DNA of 64,000 nucleotides from Galeruca laticollis (taxonomy: Eukaryota > Arthropoda > Insecta > Coleoptera > Chrysomelidae), in assembly GCA_963921935.1 (NCBI GenBank), contig OY998175.1:682001-746000 (forward strand), in the 5' to 3' direction. Shown here in pieces: positions 11,061 through 23,439 of this stretch; positions within the stretch are counted from its first letter, which is position 1, and every line of letters begins with the position of its first letter. The notes under the pieces are model-generated. The model was not told the DNA's origin. It made no database searches and worked only from the letters and a program-made list of their open reading frames with translations. The position numbers and the translations under genes were made by a program.

Positions 11061-12500
11061 ATTTTTTAGTACACAGAGGCCCAAAAGTGTGTAGAAAAAT
11101 ATAGGCAGAATGTAATTAATGACATTTTTTGGACTATTTAATGATGACAAAAAAGAAGGACGAGCTACTGAAACGATTGAGCGAATTCCTAAACCACCAT
11201 ATGAAACAGGTAGTGAAGCTTGTTTCCAAGAAAGGTCCTCTAATTTAATGTTAATTAATGACTCTAATGAATGACGAATGGCATTGTCAAAATTGATTAG
11301 GATATCATGATGTAACCAGGTCGGACTACATCTTAAGATATATGTTGATTTTGGAATTGATAGGCAATTCTTGAGAAGCTAATAAGCAATATGTGTCGGT
11401 AACCAGGATAAACGAGATGACATTTTTTTGAAAAAGGTTAGTTTTTCATTGAAAACTGATAGAAAGGATTCGTTTAATGAAGGAGCACCTAATAGAAATA
11501 AATTTTGTCTGTTGGTAATTGTTATGTCTGGTGATACAGAATTAAATTTATCAATGGTTAGATTATTTGGTGATTCTAAGAAAAATAACTCGCATTTGCT
11601 GAAATTGAGTTCAAGATCCATATCCTTGGAATTGTTTATTATATAGACAAGAGACACGGAACACGGAATTAGTATTACCACCTAAAGAACCATCATCAAG
11701 GTACCAAGCATTGAATTCTGTGTCAATGTTGCTAATAAGTTTGTGTATCGATATGCAAAAAAGGAGGGGTGCCAAAGGGTCCCCTTGTTGGACGCCTCTT
11801 TCCGAATAAATGATGTTTTCGCCAAATAAAAGATATGATTGATGAAAGGAAAAATTTCAGGTAGAATATCTGCTACAAGTTTTAAAATCAATTTTCAGAA
11901 AAACTTTATTATTAACGTCTGGATGATTAGAGACGAACCGTCTTGCTGCATGTGCAACTGGTTCACAACCACCTTTCGACCCGAAACCAAATTGTAATGG
12001 ACGAAGTAAATATCCTAATTTGTCTCTGATGTTTGAACAAATTATTTTCGCTACTAAACGACGATAAACTGTACCAATAGCAATTGGTCTGATACCTCCT
12101 GCTTTTTCAGTTAAAATAGGACGAATATTGATGTTTACTGTGTCATTTAAAATAAAATTACATAATTTACACAAAGATGATAAAAGATTTTTTCCTGAAG
12201 GGCCAGCACTGTAACTTATTAAATCTTGTAGATGTGAAGGTCTTAAAGAGTCTAAACCACCAGCAGAACTTGTTTTAAAAGAGTTTATTGCGCTACTCAT
12301 AAATTCTTCTGTTATAAAAAAAAGGAATATGTTCCGAAATTAGAGTAGGGAACGTACTATTAAGTTTCTCTACAGGACGTTTCGATTTTAAATCTGTTAA
12401 AGTGGCTGCACTGACATCAGCAAAAATGTCATCTGAAGCTAAGATTTTGATTGCGGATGTCAAGTCGCCGTCAGAAACTTTTGCACACTCCATGTACAAA
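11060..12500 (-). pseudogene. Decayed reverse transcriptase of an unclassified retroelement
   Basis: Minus-strand pieces in several frames read in order as an RT: GGIRPIAIGTVYRRLVAK (12090-12040), the palm motif KIDFKTC (near 11885), GVQQGDPLAPLLFCISIHKL (11800-11750), the catalytic YLDDGSLGGN (near 11700), then a thumb-like region and SYGGLGIRSIVSVARPSFLSS near 11180. Frameshifts occur near 11880, 11690-11780 and 11370. No endonuclease or RNase H seen. I recognise this as a retroelement RT with YLDD but cannot place the clade. Its 3' part runs into the USP-like copy at ~11060 without a clear boundary. Confidence 0.7.
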
Positions 12501-12549
12501 ATTGATGTGACAATGCTTTAATTATAAAATGACATTTTTTTATATATAC

Positions 12550-12816
12550 AAAGTGTCCACAAATTCTCCTGCCAAACGGAAACTACAGTTACTAGAGGTG
12601 GTTTTAAGTCGATTTAGCTCAAATTACATTAATCGGAAAATGCTTCCTAAGGGAGCTACAGCCCTTTGAAGAAGACGTCCTCATATGAGTTTTCTTCAAA
12701 TTACTTAAAAATATTCAAACTTGGTATAATCAATAAACAGTTACAAATCAGTCGTTTGCTGTAAATAAATTTTTTCCAGATCCATCACAAGCGTGTCAGT
12801 TGGGGGAACCAACAGG
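12550..12816 (+). repeat. Left arm of a ~270-bp inverted repeat (possible long TIR)
   Basis: Starts TATACAAAGTGTCCACAAAT and is the inverted match of 17204-17471. Ends resembling TA(TACA)..GTGTCC, like those of the mariner-type element at 20129-22575, suggest TIRs of a TA-inserting DNA element. No transposase remains between the arms, only retroelement and foldback pieces. Confidence 0.75.
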
Positions 12817-13139
12817 TAATTCTATTTTCAAGTTTTTTATGTATCCGACATCGAATTTGGAAAATTCAAGATAATTTTCATGAAAAATGTTCTCTTCTTT
12901 CAAATCGATATCATGAACCGTTTTCGAGAAAAATAAATTTAAACTTTTTGTGTTTCTTACATAAAATCATGCTGGATTATAATCTGTAATATCAAATTGG
13001 CTTTGAAAAATCAACAAATTGTACAGATACTGGTAACAAAAGTAGTAAATATTAAGTTGCTTACATTGTTTTGGAAATTTTAAATTAATTTCATTTCGTG
13101 AGGGTATAAAACAACAATCAACATTAAAAAAAAAACAAA

Positions 13140-14132
13140 GTTAGAGACTCCGCTGAAAAAATGGACGACATGGTTAGAACCTTACAAAGAACAATAGACA
13201 AAATAAGCTCCCATGCTGAAAACAACGGTTTTAAAATTAGTTCCAGTAAAACACACTGCATACACTTCTGTAGACATAGAAACCCTCATCCTGAACCACA
13301 ACTCACCTTGTATGAAAATCAGATAGAAATTAAAGAATCAACAAGATTTTTGGGCTTAATTTTCGATAAAAAATTACTTTGGAAAGAACACATCATAGAT
13401 CTTGCTGTAAGATGTAAAAAGAGATTTAAATATATTAAGGGTCATGTCAAATATCAACTGGGGTGTAAATAAGAAAACTCTTATTAATCTTTACAAGGCT
13501 TTAATGTTGTCAAAGATGGACTATGGGTGTATAATATATGGCGCAGCTAGTAACTCCAATCTCAGAATTCTTGAACATGGACTTAGGCTAGCATTGGGGG
13601 CTTTCAAAACCACCCCATATCAATCGCTATGTTGTGAAACTGACATACCACCCCTCCGTTATAGAAGACAATATATGATGTCTAGCTATTTTGTAGAATT
13701 CTCATTGCGCCCTACCATCCAGTGCATAATATTATCTTTAACGAAACACAAGAAGTCTTTTCGCATACACGTCACACGAACAACCTTCGTTTACGGTTCG
13801 AGCACTCCAATTTCCAATTGATAGCAAACATGAGAGAAGATGTACCACCTGTTACCCCTGCGTTGGCAAATAATATTCCCCCCTGGACAATGAGAAAACC
13901 GAATGTTTATTTAACTGCCAAAAATTTGACAAACAAAATACTCCCATAGAAATCTTCATGTATGAAGTGAAATGGATTTTAAATTCCCACGAAGTTACTA
14001 CACAAATATACACTGATGCCTCTAAAACTAACTATCCAAAAACGTAACACTGAAATAGAAACATTTTCCATGGTCTAGTGTCTAATATGCCGAGCAGCAT
14101 GCTGTTTTTGAAGCACTATTATATATAAAAAA
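13140..14132 (+). pseudogene. Non-LTR retrotransposon fragment: end of RT and start of RNase H
   Basis: Frames at 13161-13472, 13444-13821 and 13722-13949 read successively as the RT thumb of an I/Jockey-group element: FLGLIFDKKLLWKEHI, NWGVNKKTLINLYKALM, SKMDYGCIIYGAAS, LEHGLRLALGAFKTTP. After more breaks come an RNase H start (IYTDASKTN near 14010) and AEQHAVFEALLYIK (to ~14125). There the foldback element interrupts it. The same family is better preserved at 23440-25900. No function is expected. Confidence 0.8.
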
Positions 14133-15737
14133 TAAACGGTTTTAAGGATTAAAACTAACTTTTCCGCATCCGTGACCCTGAACAATATTCTATCATAAAA
14201 CTGTTACTTGTATACACTTCGGGGGATGTATCGTGCTAACAAACCGAAATTGCTCCAAAAATAACCAAAAATTCAGTATATCTGGATTTATAGGACCCGC
14301 TATACTCGCTCTAGTTAACTGAAAATCAATAGGGTACATCTGTGAGACACTTTGAACAATATTCAATCATAAAATTGATCAATCGTATACTCTCTGGAGG
14401 CTGTATCGTGCTAACAAACTGAAACTTCTTCAAAAATGACAAAAATATCACACTTAAAGTACTGTAGCACCTGCTGTATTGGCCCCGGTGAGCTGAAAAT
14501 CAATAGGGTTCATAAGTGAGATGCCCTGAATAATATTCAATCATAAAATTGGTGACTTGTTGAACTGCGGAGGCTGTATCGTGCTATTAAACTGAAATTT
14601 CTCAAAAAATTACAAAATGTCGTACTTCAAGTACCATAGCACCCGTTGTACTGGCTCTGGTAAACTGAAAATCAATAGGGATCATCTGTGACATGTCCTT
14701 AACAATATCCAATTATAACATTGCTGACTTATTGCACTCCGGAGGCTGTATCGTGCTAACAAGACATGTAAGGAAAAGTGGCCGACGACAACGACGACGA
14801 AAAAAATTTTCAAAATTCCAACTTTTTTTGGGGTAAACCAATACTTTTCTCGCATATAAATAGGTTGGAAATTTGAAATTTTTTTTTGAGTTATTTTTAC
14901 GTTATCCATCAACAACAACACGAAAAAACGGATTTAGAAAAAAAATTCTGTATGTCGTCGTCGTCGTCGTCGTTGTCGTCGGCCACTTTTCCTTGCAAGT
15001 CTTGTTAGCACGATACAGCCTCCGGAGTGCAATAAGTCACCAATTTTATGATGGCATATTGTTAAGGACATTTCACAGATGAACCCTATTGATTTTCAGC
15101 TCACCAGAGCCAGTACAACGGCTGTTATGGTACTTGAAGTACGACATTTTGTCGTTTTTCGAGAAATTTCAGTTTGTTAGCACGATACAGCCTCCGGAGT
15201 TCAATAAGTCACCAATTTTATGATTGAATATTATTCAGGGCATCTCACTGATGAACCCTATTGATTTTCAGCTCATCAGATCCAATACAACCGGTGCTAC
15301 AGTACTTTAAGTACGATATTTTTGTCATTTTTGGAGAAGTTTCAGTTTGTTAGCACGATACAGCCTCCGGAGTATATACAAGTGATGAATTTTATGATTG
15401 GATATTATTCAGAGCGTGTTAAAGATGAATCCTATTGATATTGAGCTCACTAAAGCCAGTACAACGGGTGCTGTGGTACTTGAAGTACCAAATTTTTGTC
15501 ATTTTTGGAGAATTTTCAGTTTGTTAACACGATACAGCCTCCAGAGAGTATACGATTATCAATTTTATGATTGAATATTGTTCAAGGTGTCTCACAGATG
15601 TACCCTATTGATTTTCAGTTGACTAGAGAGAGTACAGCGTGTCCTATAAATCCAGATATACCGAATTTTGAGTTATTTTAGGAGAAATTTCGGTTTGTTA
15701 GCACGATACATCCCCCGAAGTGTATATGTTACCGGCA
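14133..15737. mobile_element. Foldback-type element copy 1, arms built of ~171-bp repeats
   Basis: Starts AAACGGTTTTAAGGATTAAA. The left arm has four units in which TGTATCGTGCTAACAA recurs at about 14228, 14405, 14577 and 14748. A non-repeated centre (14760-15000) with (CGA)n at both sides follows, then five inverted units (TTGTTAGCACGATACA at about 15005, 15175, 15348, 15523 and 15696). Spacing is 170-177 bp. The right terminus is missing; sequence changes at ~15737. No coding capacity. It interrupts the RNase H region of the retroelement on its left. Confidence 0.85.
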
Positions 15738-16245
15738 AATCATGTAATTCAGGCATTCTATAAAATGCCGGGTCTTTTTAGGCAAAGTATGGAATCGAAC
15801 ATTCATTCTATGGTTCGACTAGGCATTCTATGAAATATCTAGGCATTACATGAAATGCCGGAGTGAACTTAGGTCATGTATATAATATTCATATTAACTA
15901 CGTGAGTTTGTATTAAAAGATACTTTATTTATCTTCTGACAATTGACGTGACGATTGAAGTATTGAAGTTTACAACTGACAAGTAATTGTACGTAATGTT
16001 AATATAACAATGAATGCAGAACGCAACTATCATAACACAGTATACACAGAGTTATAAATATTGTATAATACAATACATGTCACACCAACTAATCTAACTT
16101 AACCTAACCTTGACTCCGTATATCTCTTTCTACGGGCTAGGTTCTGTTTATTTCACACTTTGACGAAAACGAAGCCGTCATTCTATGTATTGCCTAGGCA
16201 AAGCATGTAACATGGATACATTATATACTTCGCCTACGTCATATC
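15738..16245. repeat. Unclassified segment with short GGCATT...AATGCC palindromes
   Basis: Holds three near-palindromes of about 18 bp: GGCATTCTATAAAATGCC (~15754), a related one near 15821, and GGCATTACATGAAATGCC (~15842). Two similar half-sites lie near 16175-16205 in the opposite arrangement. The remaining ~330 bp are featureless. The segment sits between the foldback element and the continuation of the interrupted retroelement, so it is probably a small mobile element, but no TSD was found. Confidence 0.45.
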
Positions 16246-16249
16246 CAGA

Positions 16250-16375
16250 ATAAGAATGGGTCACACTCACTTAACATCATCCTACTTACTTCTTGGAAGA
16301 ATTCCTCCGGAATGCGAAGAATGTAGGTGCCAACTTACCATAAAACACATTCTATATTACAAAATGAAGGGTAAC
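16250..16375 (+). pseudogene. C-terminal zinc-knuckle end of the interrupted non-LTR element
   Basis: Reads IRMGHTHLTSSYLLLGRIPP followed by CEECRCQLTIKHILYYK, matching the C-terminus of I/Jockey-group elements (RLRLGHTRLTHSHL... with CxxC...H at 25575-25680). It presumably continues the fragment at 13140-14132, with most of the RNase H lost. Confidence 0.7.
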
Positions 16376-16399
16376 GTTTGTTGATAATTATAAGGTATA

Positions 16400-17154
16400 C
16401 CTAAAACGTAATAAAAAATATTGCAGAAAAAGCAGAAAAAAAGGGCTCTATATCAATGAACTGAAAACAAAATACATGGAATGGACAGATCGAGACTTTA
16501 TAAAAGGGAATTATTTAACAGTAGAAACAGCCAAAGGAAAGATATATAAATTTGAAGAAATAGATCGATTCGAGTACCTTGGAACACACGAAAACCCAAT
16601 ATAGGGGAGGAAATCCAAAACAGAATAATGCGTGGCAATCATTGCATTTATGCCTTGAATAGATTATTAAAAAGCAAAAATATATCAAGGAGTGCGAAAA
16701 TCAGGATTTACAAGACTGTGATTAGGCCTATAGTTACATATGCCTCAGAAACATGGACATTAAACAAAAAAGAACAAGGAATGCTACAAATATGGGAAAG
16801 AAAACTATTGAGGAAGATATTTGGGGGAAAATTACAAAATGGAATATGGATGAGGAGGACAAACAAAGAGCTCGAAGAATTATATAAAAATTCGGGTATT
16901 ATTGGAATGATAAAATCTCAAGACTAAGATGGTTAGGACATATAGAAAGAATGGGAACGGGAAGGCTACCGAAAATATTGATATATAGTTCTATAGGAGG
17001 AAGGCGAAGGAGAGGTAGACCCAAAACAAGATGGAAAGCGGAGGTTGAAGAGGACCTACGAAGACTTAATGTCAGAAATTGGAGAAGTAAGACAAATGAC
17101 AAGATGGGATGGAGGCAAGTCGTCAACCAAGCCATGGAAGGGTTAAGTTATTAA
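16400..17154 (+). pseudogene. RTE/CR1-like endonuclease-reverse transcriptase, C-terminal fragment
   Basis: Thumb and C-terminal part of a different non-LTR RT: EIDRFEYLGT, IYKTVIRPIVTYASETWTLN, WERKLLRKIFGG, RTNKELEELYK, then after a frameshift near 16920 RLRWLGHIERM, GRRRRGRPKTRWKAEVEEDL and the stop at 17152-17154. Another frameshift lies near 16600. The 5' three quarters are absent. Clade assignment (RTE-like) is by general resemblance only. Confidence 0.75.
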
Positions 17155-17203
17155 TGTGCAAATTGGAAATAGGTGCAGAATACAAGAAATTTTTTTTAAT
17201 AAA

Positions 17204-17471
17204 AATACCTGTTGGTCCCCCCCAACTGACACGCTTGTGATGGATCTGGAAAAAATTTATTTACAGCAAACGACTGGTTTGTAACTGTTTATTGATTATA
17301 CCAAGTTTGAATATTTTAAGTAACTTGTAGAAAACTCATATGAGGACGTCTTCTTCAAAGGGCTGTAGCTCCCTTAGGAAGCATTTTCGGATGAAGATAA
17401 TTTGAGCTAAATCGACTTAAAATCACCTTTAGTAACTGTAGTTTCCATTTGGCAGGAGAATTTCTGGACGC
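17204..17471 (-). repeat. Right arm of the ~270-bp inverted repeat
   Basis: Inverted partner of 12550-12816. Inner end ACCTGTTGGT near 17210, outer end GGCAGGAGAATTTCTGGACG near 17452, followed by ATATATA. The arms differ by scattered substitutions, indicating age. Confidence 0.75.
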
Positions 17472-17569
17472 CATATATAAGAGTAAAGAAACAAAATCAC
17501 TTTCTCTGTGACAAATTAGCAACAAAAAAGTAACACATTTTCACCTACTGTAAATTTTATTCCACTATG

Positions 17570-17700
17570 TTAACAATGTACGACATTTTTGGTAAATTTT
17601 GGAGAAATTTTGTGCTTGTCATCAGAATACAGAGTCCGGAACGAATACAAGTAACCAATTTTATGATTGGATATTTGTTCAAGGCGTACATGAAGATACA
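17570..17700 (-). repeat. Single diverged unit of the foldback repeat
   Basis: Resembles one unit of the foldback arms: TTTTGGAGAAATTT, a degraded copy of the GCACGATACAGCC block, then CAATTTTATGATTGGATATT and a TTCAAGGCG-like segment. No terminal sequence nearby, so it is a solo unit or a relic. Confidence 0.55.
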
Positions 17701-20126
17701 CTTGTATGTCAGATAATGTACTAATTTGTTTCTCAATCTTATCCATTAATTTTTCGTAGTCCATTTTATATTTCATTAAATGATGTTGCTAATTTATACA
17801 TATACCTTAAATTAATAAAACATTTCGCTACATTTAATCTGATATTTTGTCCTAATTTTCTGTCGGTGTAATTGGTACCTAATCGGTGCACCTTCGCATC
17901 AAAGGCTTTTGTCGACGTGGAACAGATATCGAGTGTCAAGTGCGTTCCCATGGTTATCAAAAGAGATTTTTTTTCGCAAAAATGGGCACCTATAAAAGTT
18001 ACAAATTTCAATAGAAGAATAGGATAACACAGATCGTAGTTTGTAGTGGGCCCTTTTGTGAATTTTCGGTTCGACAGTGATGTAACAGGTTATACATGTG
18101 CGTAAAACCAGTGGTTCCCAAAAATTTCGATATATAGTTGAGTAAATAACATTTTTGAAATTATATACGCGACTAAAGTGAGAAAGCTTAAAACAATTAA
18201 CATTTGTCTCCAAAACCTGATAGATACTGACAGTAAGTAAAGAAAAATATAGTAAAATTAGATGAAAGTTTGCAGATAAAAAAGGAGAATCCAATTTTTG
18301 GGAATGATGTGTTCAAGAGTGGTAACAAATAGATAAAAAATAAAGAGTATAATTACGAGAGATTAACTAGGAATGATGTTAAACAACTATAATTGGTGGA
18401 GATATTTATCAAGATTACGAACTGTAAAACAATTATGGGAAGGCAGAAATCGAATAATAAGAAATTAAAGGAGGAGAAACCACTTTATACCTGGATTAAA
18501 AACGTAGGAAATAAATTAGAAAGTAAAAGATGGAAAAAATTCATAGGATAGTAACAATGACAAATTATTTCTTCTATAACCATTTAAAAATCAACAACTT
18601 CCGTCACTAGTGACGAAAGTAAGTGGTTGCAATTTCAGATATTAAATTGCTGACATCCCAATCATTTTAAATAACTGCCTAATGTAACTAACTGTCATAC
18701 AATATGTGAATCAAAAATCAATTTTAAAATACACAATACATCTTTTTAGTATTGAGTTATTCAAAGTTTGTAAATTAATAATAAAATAAAAGTATTGTTG
18801 TAATACAATATGTATATGGCAATAATGCTAAAACTGGGTTGACCCGTAAATCGCAGATTTCGTCATTTTAAAGATAATTCAACTCTTTCCAACTTCTTGT
18901 ACATCCTATGTAATAAGCCATAGTTATAGAAAAAGTATAGTGTGCTACTTTCGTCACTCGCTAAACAATATGTAAAGTTATTATTTCGTTTCGTCATTCT
19001 GTAATGTCATTCAAATAACATAATTACTGTTGTTTGAATCCAGAAAGTAATATTATTGTCATTAAACAACTTTGACTACCCAATGTATGCTGGATTGAGA
19101 AATGCTGCCATGGGATTACGAAAACATTCAATTGCCTCCTTAGTTCAAAGGATTTCTCATTATTGAATCAACTGCATAGTTTTATTAGCGGAGCGATGAA
19201 AATTAGATCATTCATCATTAATGATTAGCTATCCACAGTATCTCTACAAAATAACTTACAGTATAGAATTAATTGTGGGAATCATCTGTTTATTTTGTAT
19301 TTTTTGTCTTTTACTTCAATATTGCTTGATAATTAGGTGTTGCGCGCTGTCTTTAAAATCATATAAAGTTTATATAATTTTTGCTTGTAATACCTTTTAT
19401 TAAACAGTTAGTTTAGGATAATATATGTAGTTTAAATTTACTGTGTAACCGGCTTCTTGTTCATATACATTGTATGAAAGAACAATATACATTACATTAA
19501 AAAACTTTCTTCAAAATATCAGTTAACCTAAATTTTTAGAACAATATTTATTTCTATTCCGAATTAACTGTTTTAAATCAATGTTCTTATGATTCTTAAG
19601 GTATTTTTATTGAATAGAAAATCAGTTTTAAACATTTGGAGAATCGTTCGTTGAATCCTCAACCTGAATATGTCTATCTAACACTTTTTAACAATGCAAA
19701 CTGTCATGTGGAATTCTTGTAAATTGTCTCCCGCAGGGGCTCGATTTGTTCCGGATTAGTTGCTTCTTTGGTTTCACAAATGTACAAAAATAATGATAGA
19801 CAGTTTCATAACGAGAATGACTATATTTCTCAAAAAAATTTCCAGATATATTCATTAATATTATATATAAAATAATATGTGATAACAATAATTTGTTGGT
19901 ATCGCTTTTTTGGTGTGAATGGCTGTTCCTATTGCTGGGTACTGAAGAGAGTCCATCAAATGTACTGTCAAATGCCAGAGCAGAACATAATATGTTTCTC
20001 ACTGGTTTATTACCTCGCGAAAAAGCATATCGTAGTTTTGCATTTAAGGTGAACAGTTACACATTTGAAGATACTTATTTACAAATTCGTAACAATTCAT
20101 GATTTAAATGAAATCATTAATAATTA
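17701..20126. other. No gene recognised
   Basis: AT-rich DNA with short random open frames (longest 131 codons, minus strand, 17899-18294, rich in Phe, Tyr and Leu, with no motif). No element ends or tandem arrays noticed. Confidence 0.5.
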
Positions 20127-20128
20127 TA

Positions 20129-22575
20129 TACAGGGTGTCCCGGGACTAATGGGAAAAAAGTCAGGAGAGTATAATATGAGCCAAAATAATGTTAGTACTT
20201 CATATATACTTTTACTATGCAGGCCCTCGTTTTCGAGTTATAGGCCTCCAAAGTTTTAATTTTGAATTTGGTTTTTATTTTTATTTTTTGTACTAGTTAT
20301 TTGATCTTTATAAAATTTACGGCAAAGCTATAATGTAAGTGTATGTTTATTTTGGTAAGGTAAACAGATTTACAGTAGGCATTGACGCCAGGGACGGACT
20401 ACTCGCAATGGTTAGTGATCCAAAAATTTTGCAGGTATGGCACACCCTGTATGAAATTATCGAAATTCACTTACCCACACATTAAGCTAACGAAAAGGTA
20501 CTCTCGTTGGAATTCGATAAAATAAGCCGTTTGGCTAATATTTACAGTTTTATTAATGCACTACGTACAAATCTACCTAACTAACTTATTAATACGATGT
20601 CCAGAATTTACTTGCTTTTAATCAAAATTACGAACATAACATTATTAAACCATTAAGAAAACCTCAAAAAACACAAGTTATAAAACATTAGACCAAAACT
20701 AATTCCTAAACAACAACAAAAACTAACGTTATTCTAATAAATGTTCAATATGAGCTCCTCCCACTTCCACGCACATTCTAAGTCTACGAAGGTTGTTTCT
20801 TTGCACTTGAAAGAGCAATTTCACACTATTTCTAATAACATTGCAGTGTAACACAATTCTGTCTATTAAATCTTGCCTTGTTTGCACAGGTGTTGCGTAT
20901 ACCTTACTTTTGAGATAACCCTAGAGAAAGAAATCCATAGGATTAACGTCTCCTGATCGCGGTGGCCATTGAATAGGGCCTCCACGACCAATCCATCTAT
21001 TAGGAAGCCTTGTGTGTAAATGTTGTCGTACATCTAAACTGAAATGAGGAGGGGCCCCATCATGCATGAACCATAAATTCCTACGAGTTTGTAGTAGCAC
21101 ATCATCAAACAGGTTCCATAACTCATTTTGCAAAAAACTCCAAATATCTCTGACCGGTCAAAGTATCGTCAATAAAGTATGGCTATATCAAATTATTGCC
21201 AACTATTCCTGCCAAACATTAACCATGAATCTATGCTGGATCCTAGTTTGGATAATGCCATGTGGCACATCATCCCATAAATGCATATTATGAGAATTTA
21301 TGATTCCATCTCTGGTGAAACCCGGTTCGTTCGTAAAGAGAACGTTACTAATAAATGTGTTGTCTGCTTGTTGTTGTCGCAGAAACCACTGGCTATACTC
21401 AAGTCGAGCAGGATAATCAGCCACTGTCATACGGTGTACTTTTTTCATGTGAAAAGGATATAACAACTGTTCTTTTAGGACGCGATGAACAACTGATTTC
21501 GAGACGTTATGTTCTCTTGATAATTTTCTAAAACTCGATGGTTCATTATCAACTGCATTTAACAAGTCTTGTTCAACTGCCACAGTACGTATGCTTCGTA
21601 CTGGACCTTCTCCAGCTTTTTCTGGCGAAAATCTTCCTAAAATTTAAAATTTTGTTTTGTATACATGGAAAATTACATTTACTTATTCATACCTGTTTCT
21701 CGTAACCTGAGATCAATACGCCCAAACATTCGTCTGTCTGGCAATGCTTTGTTTGCAAAATGTTCTTCATAAAGCCTTTTGGCCTCTAAACAGTTTCGAG
21801 AAGCCAGTCCATACATTAGATGTTTATCTGCGTACTCAATAAAAGCGAATTCTGCTACTGTAACTGTTAAATTAAGGACTTATGAATTATTGATAAGTAC
21901 TGACCACGAACTATTCTACACAACGTTTGACAACTAATCCTATGGTAACTTGATAAACGGTAAAAACACTTATAAAAAGTTTTTACCAACTTTCCAATTA
22001 ATAAGTCGTTAATGTTTTTCATCTTCTGCTATAGTTAAATTATTTCTTTGTAGTACTCTAGGTAAATTTTGGACATCTATTAAAAGTTAGTTTTACCTCG
22101 TTGTGTACTTATAAAAATGGTGAATGCGTAAACTGGTACGTAGTGCATTAATAAAACTGTAAATATTAGCCAAACGGTTTATTTTATCGAATTCCAACAA
22201 GAGTACCTTTTCGTTAGCTTAATGTGTGGGGAAGTGAATTTCGATAATTTCATACAGGGTGTGCCATACCTGCAAAATTTTTGGATCACTAACCATAGCG
22301 AGTAGTCCGTCCCTGGCTTCAATGCACTACTGTAAATCTGTTTACCTTACCAAAATAAACATACACATACATTATAGCTTTGCCGTAAATTTTATAAAGA
22401 TCAAATAACTAGTACAAAAAATACAAATAAAAACCAAATTCAAAATTAAAACTTTGGAGGCCTATAACTCGAAAATAGGGCCTGCATAGTAAAAGTTTAT
22501 ATGAAGTACTAACATTATTTTAGCTCAGATTATACGCTCCTGACTTTTTTCCCATTAGTCCCGGGACACCCTGTA
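20129..22575 (-). mobile_element. Mariner-type element with ~440-bp terminal inverted repeats
   Basis: Flanked by TA (20127-20128, 22576-22577). Left end TACAGGGTGTCCCGGGACTA; the right end is its inverse. Inverted similarity continues to about 20565 and from about 22140, giving arms of roughly 440 bp, long for this group. Each arm contains a second CAGGGTGTGCCAT-like block (20440-20455 and 22255-22270). The transposase lies on the minus strand between the arms. Confidence 0.9.
20745..21870 (-). pseudogene. DD41D-spaced transposase (DUF4817-type HTH), spliced, decayed
   Basis: Exon 1 (about 21870-21693) encodes FAFIEYADKHLMYGLASRNC and RRMFGRIDLRLRET, the HTH region seen in insect DUF4817 proteins. 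A 56-bp intron follows (21692-21637, GTATGA...TTTTAG), phase 1, rejoining at GRFSPEKAG. The DDE part reads LFTNEPGFTRDG, HDGAPPHFSLDVRQ and SGDVNPMDFFL, with 41 residues between the second and third Asp. Breaks: the first catalytic Asp is Asn (TNE instead of the usual TDE), TAG after VNVWQE near 21203, frameshifts between 21130 and 21203, and TAG for Trp near 20921. The C-terminus reads on to GGAHIEHLLE near 20745. Confidence 0.85.
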
Positions 22576-22577
22576 TA

Positions 22578-23423
22578 TACAATATGTCCCCCAAGTTGGA
22601 ATCATATGGAGAACTTTTTTATTATTAATTATTATAAAAGTTATTCTTCATAAAAAGTTCTGCATTATCTAAAACCTAAAATACAGTCATCAAAAATCAA
22701 ATGTTTTAGTCGTATACGAGGTTTGTCAAAAAATATGAGTTTTACTCAAGGGTAAAGTACCTTTAAATTTGACAATATCGATAAATGTTACTAAAAAAAA
22801 TTGATCAGAATTAAAAATTACGTTTAAATATGTAATTGAAAACTTCAAAGAAAAACAGATTGAAAAATTACACTATTAAATTTAACCATATTATTGTCAA
22901 ACAGCTGCCACCTGTCTTTTGCAAAATGTAAAAAATTGAGATGACGAAATAAGTCAACAGTCAGTGAACACTCAAACCTCTCACATTCGGTATTCCCAAA
23001 CTGTCAACCCATTCCAGCATTAACTATTGTTAGATAAAAAAGCCAAACAAAACCCACCCGCAAATTTTGACAATCTCCACTTTCGTCTGATGTTAATTTC
23101 CATGAAAAGAAATAATAATTATATAACATTACCCTAACAGTAATAACGTCGGTTAGGAGAAGTGATGTAAGAAGAGATGTAAGTGATAAAACATGGTGTA
23201 ACATGTCGTTGAGACATGTTACTATTTTCATCAATTATTTTGGAGCGTTACTTATTCGTCGGCTACTCCCACCTCTAATTCCAATTCCTATTATTTCAAA
23301 TATTAGGAACACATCGGTAATCGTTTTTGCCATCGTTAAAATATCTACTTAAACTACGATTGAAGTGGAACTCGCTTTTTTGGTTCATTTCTTCGCTGAG
23401 AAGTTATTCAGTATTCTCCTTTT
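22578..23423. other. No gene recognised
   Basis: AT-rich spacer between two elements. Short open frames without motifs. Probably the DNA into which both neighbouring elements inserted. Confidence 0.5.
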
Positions 23424-23439
23424 TAATCATATCATTTTG

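Noticed and set aside
14133..15737. Repeat units as a CRISPR array or ordinary centromeric satellite
   Set aside because: Units are long, inverted around a centre, and bounded by a terminal sequence shared with two other loci; this is a foldback element structure.
17899..18294. 131-codon minus-strand frame
   Set aside because: AT-rich, hydrophobic composition as expected from chance; no recognisable domain, no neighbours supporting it.
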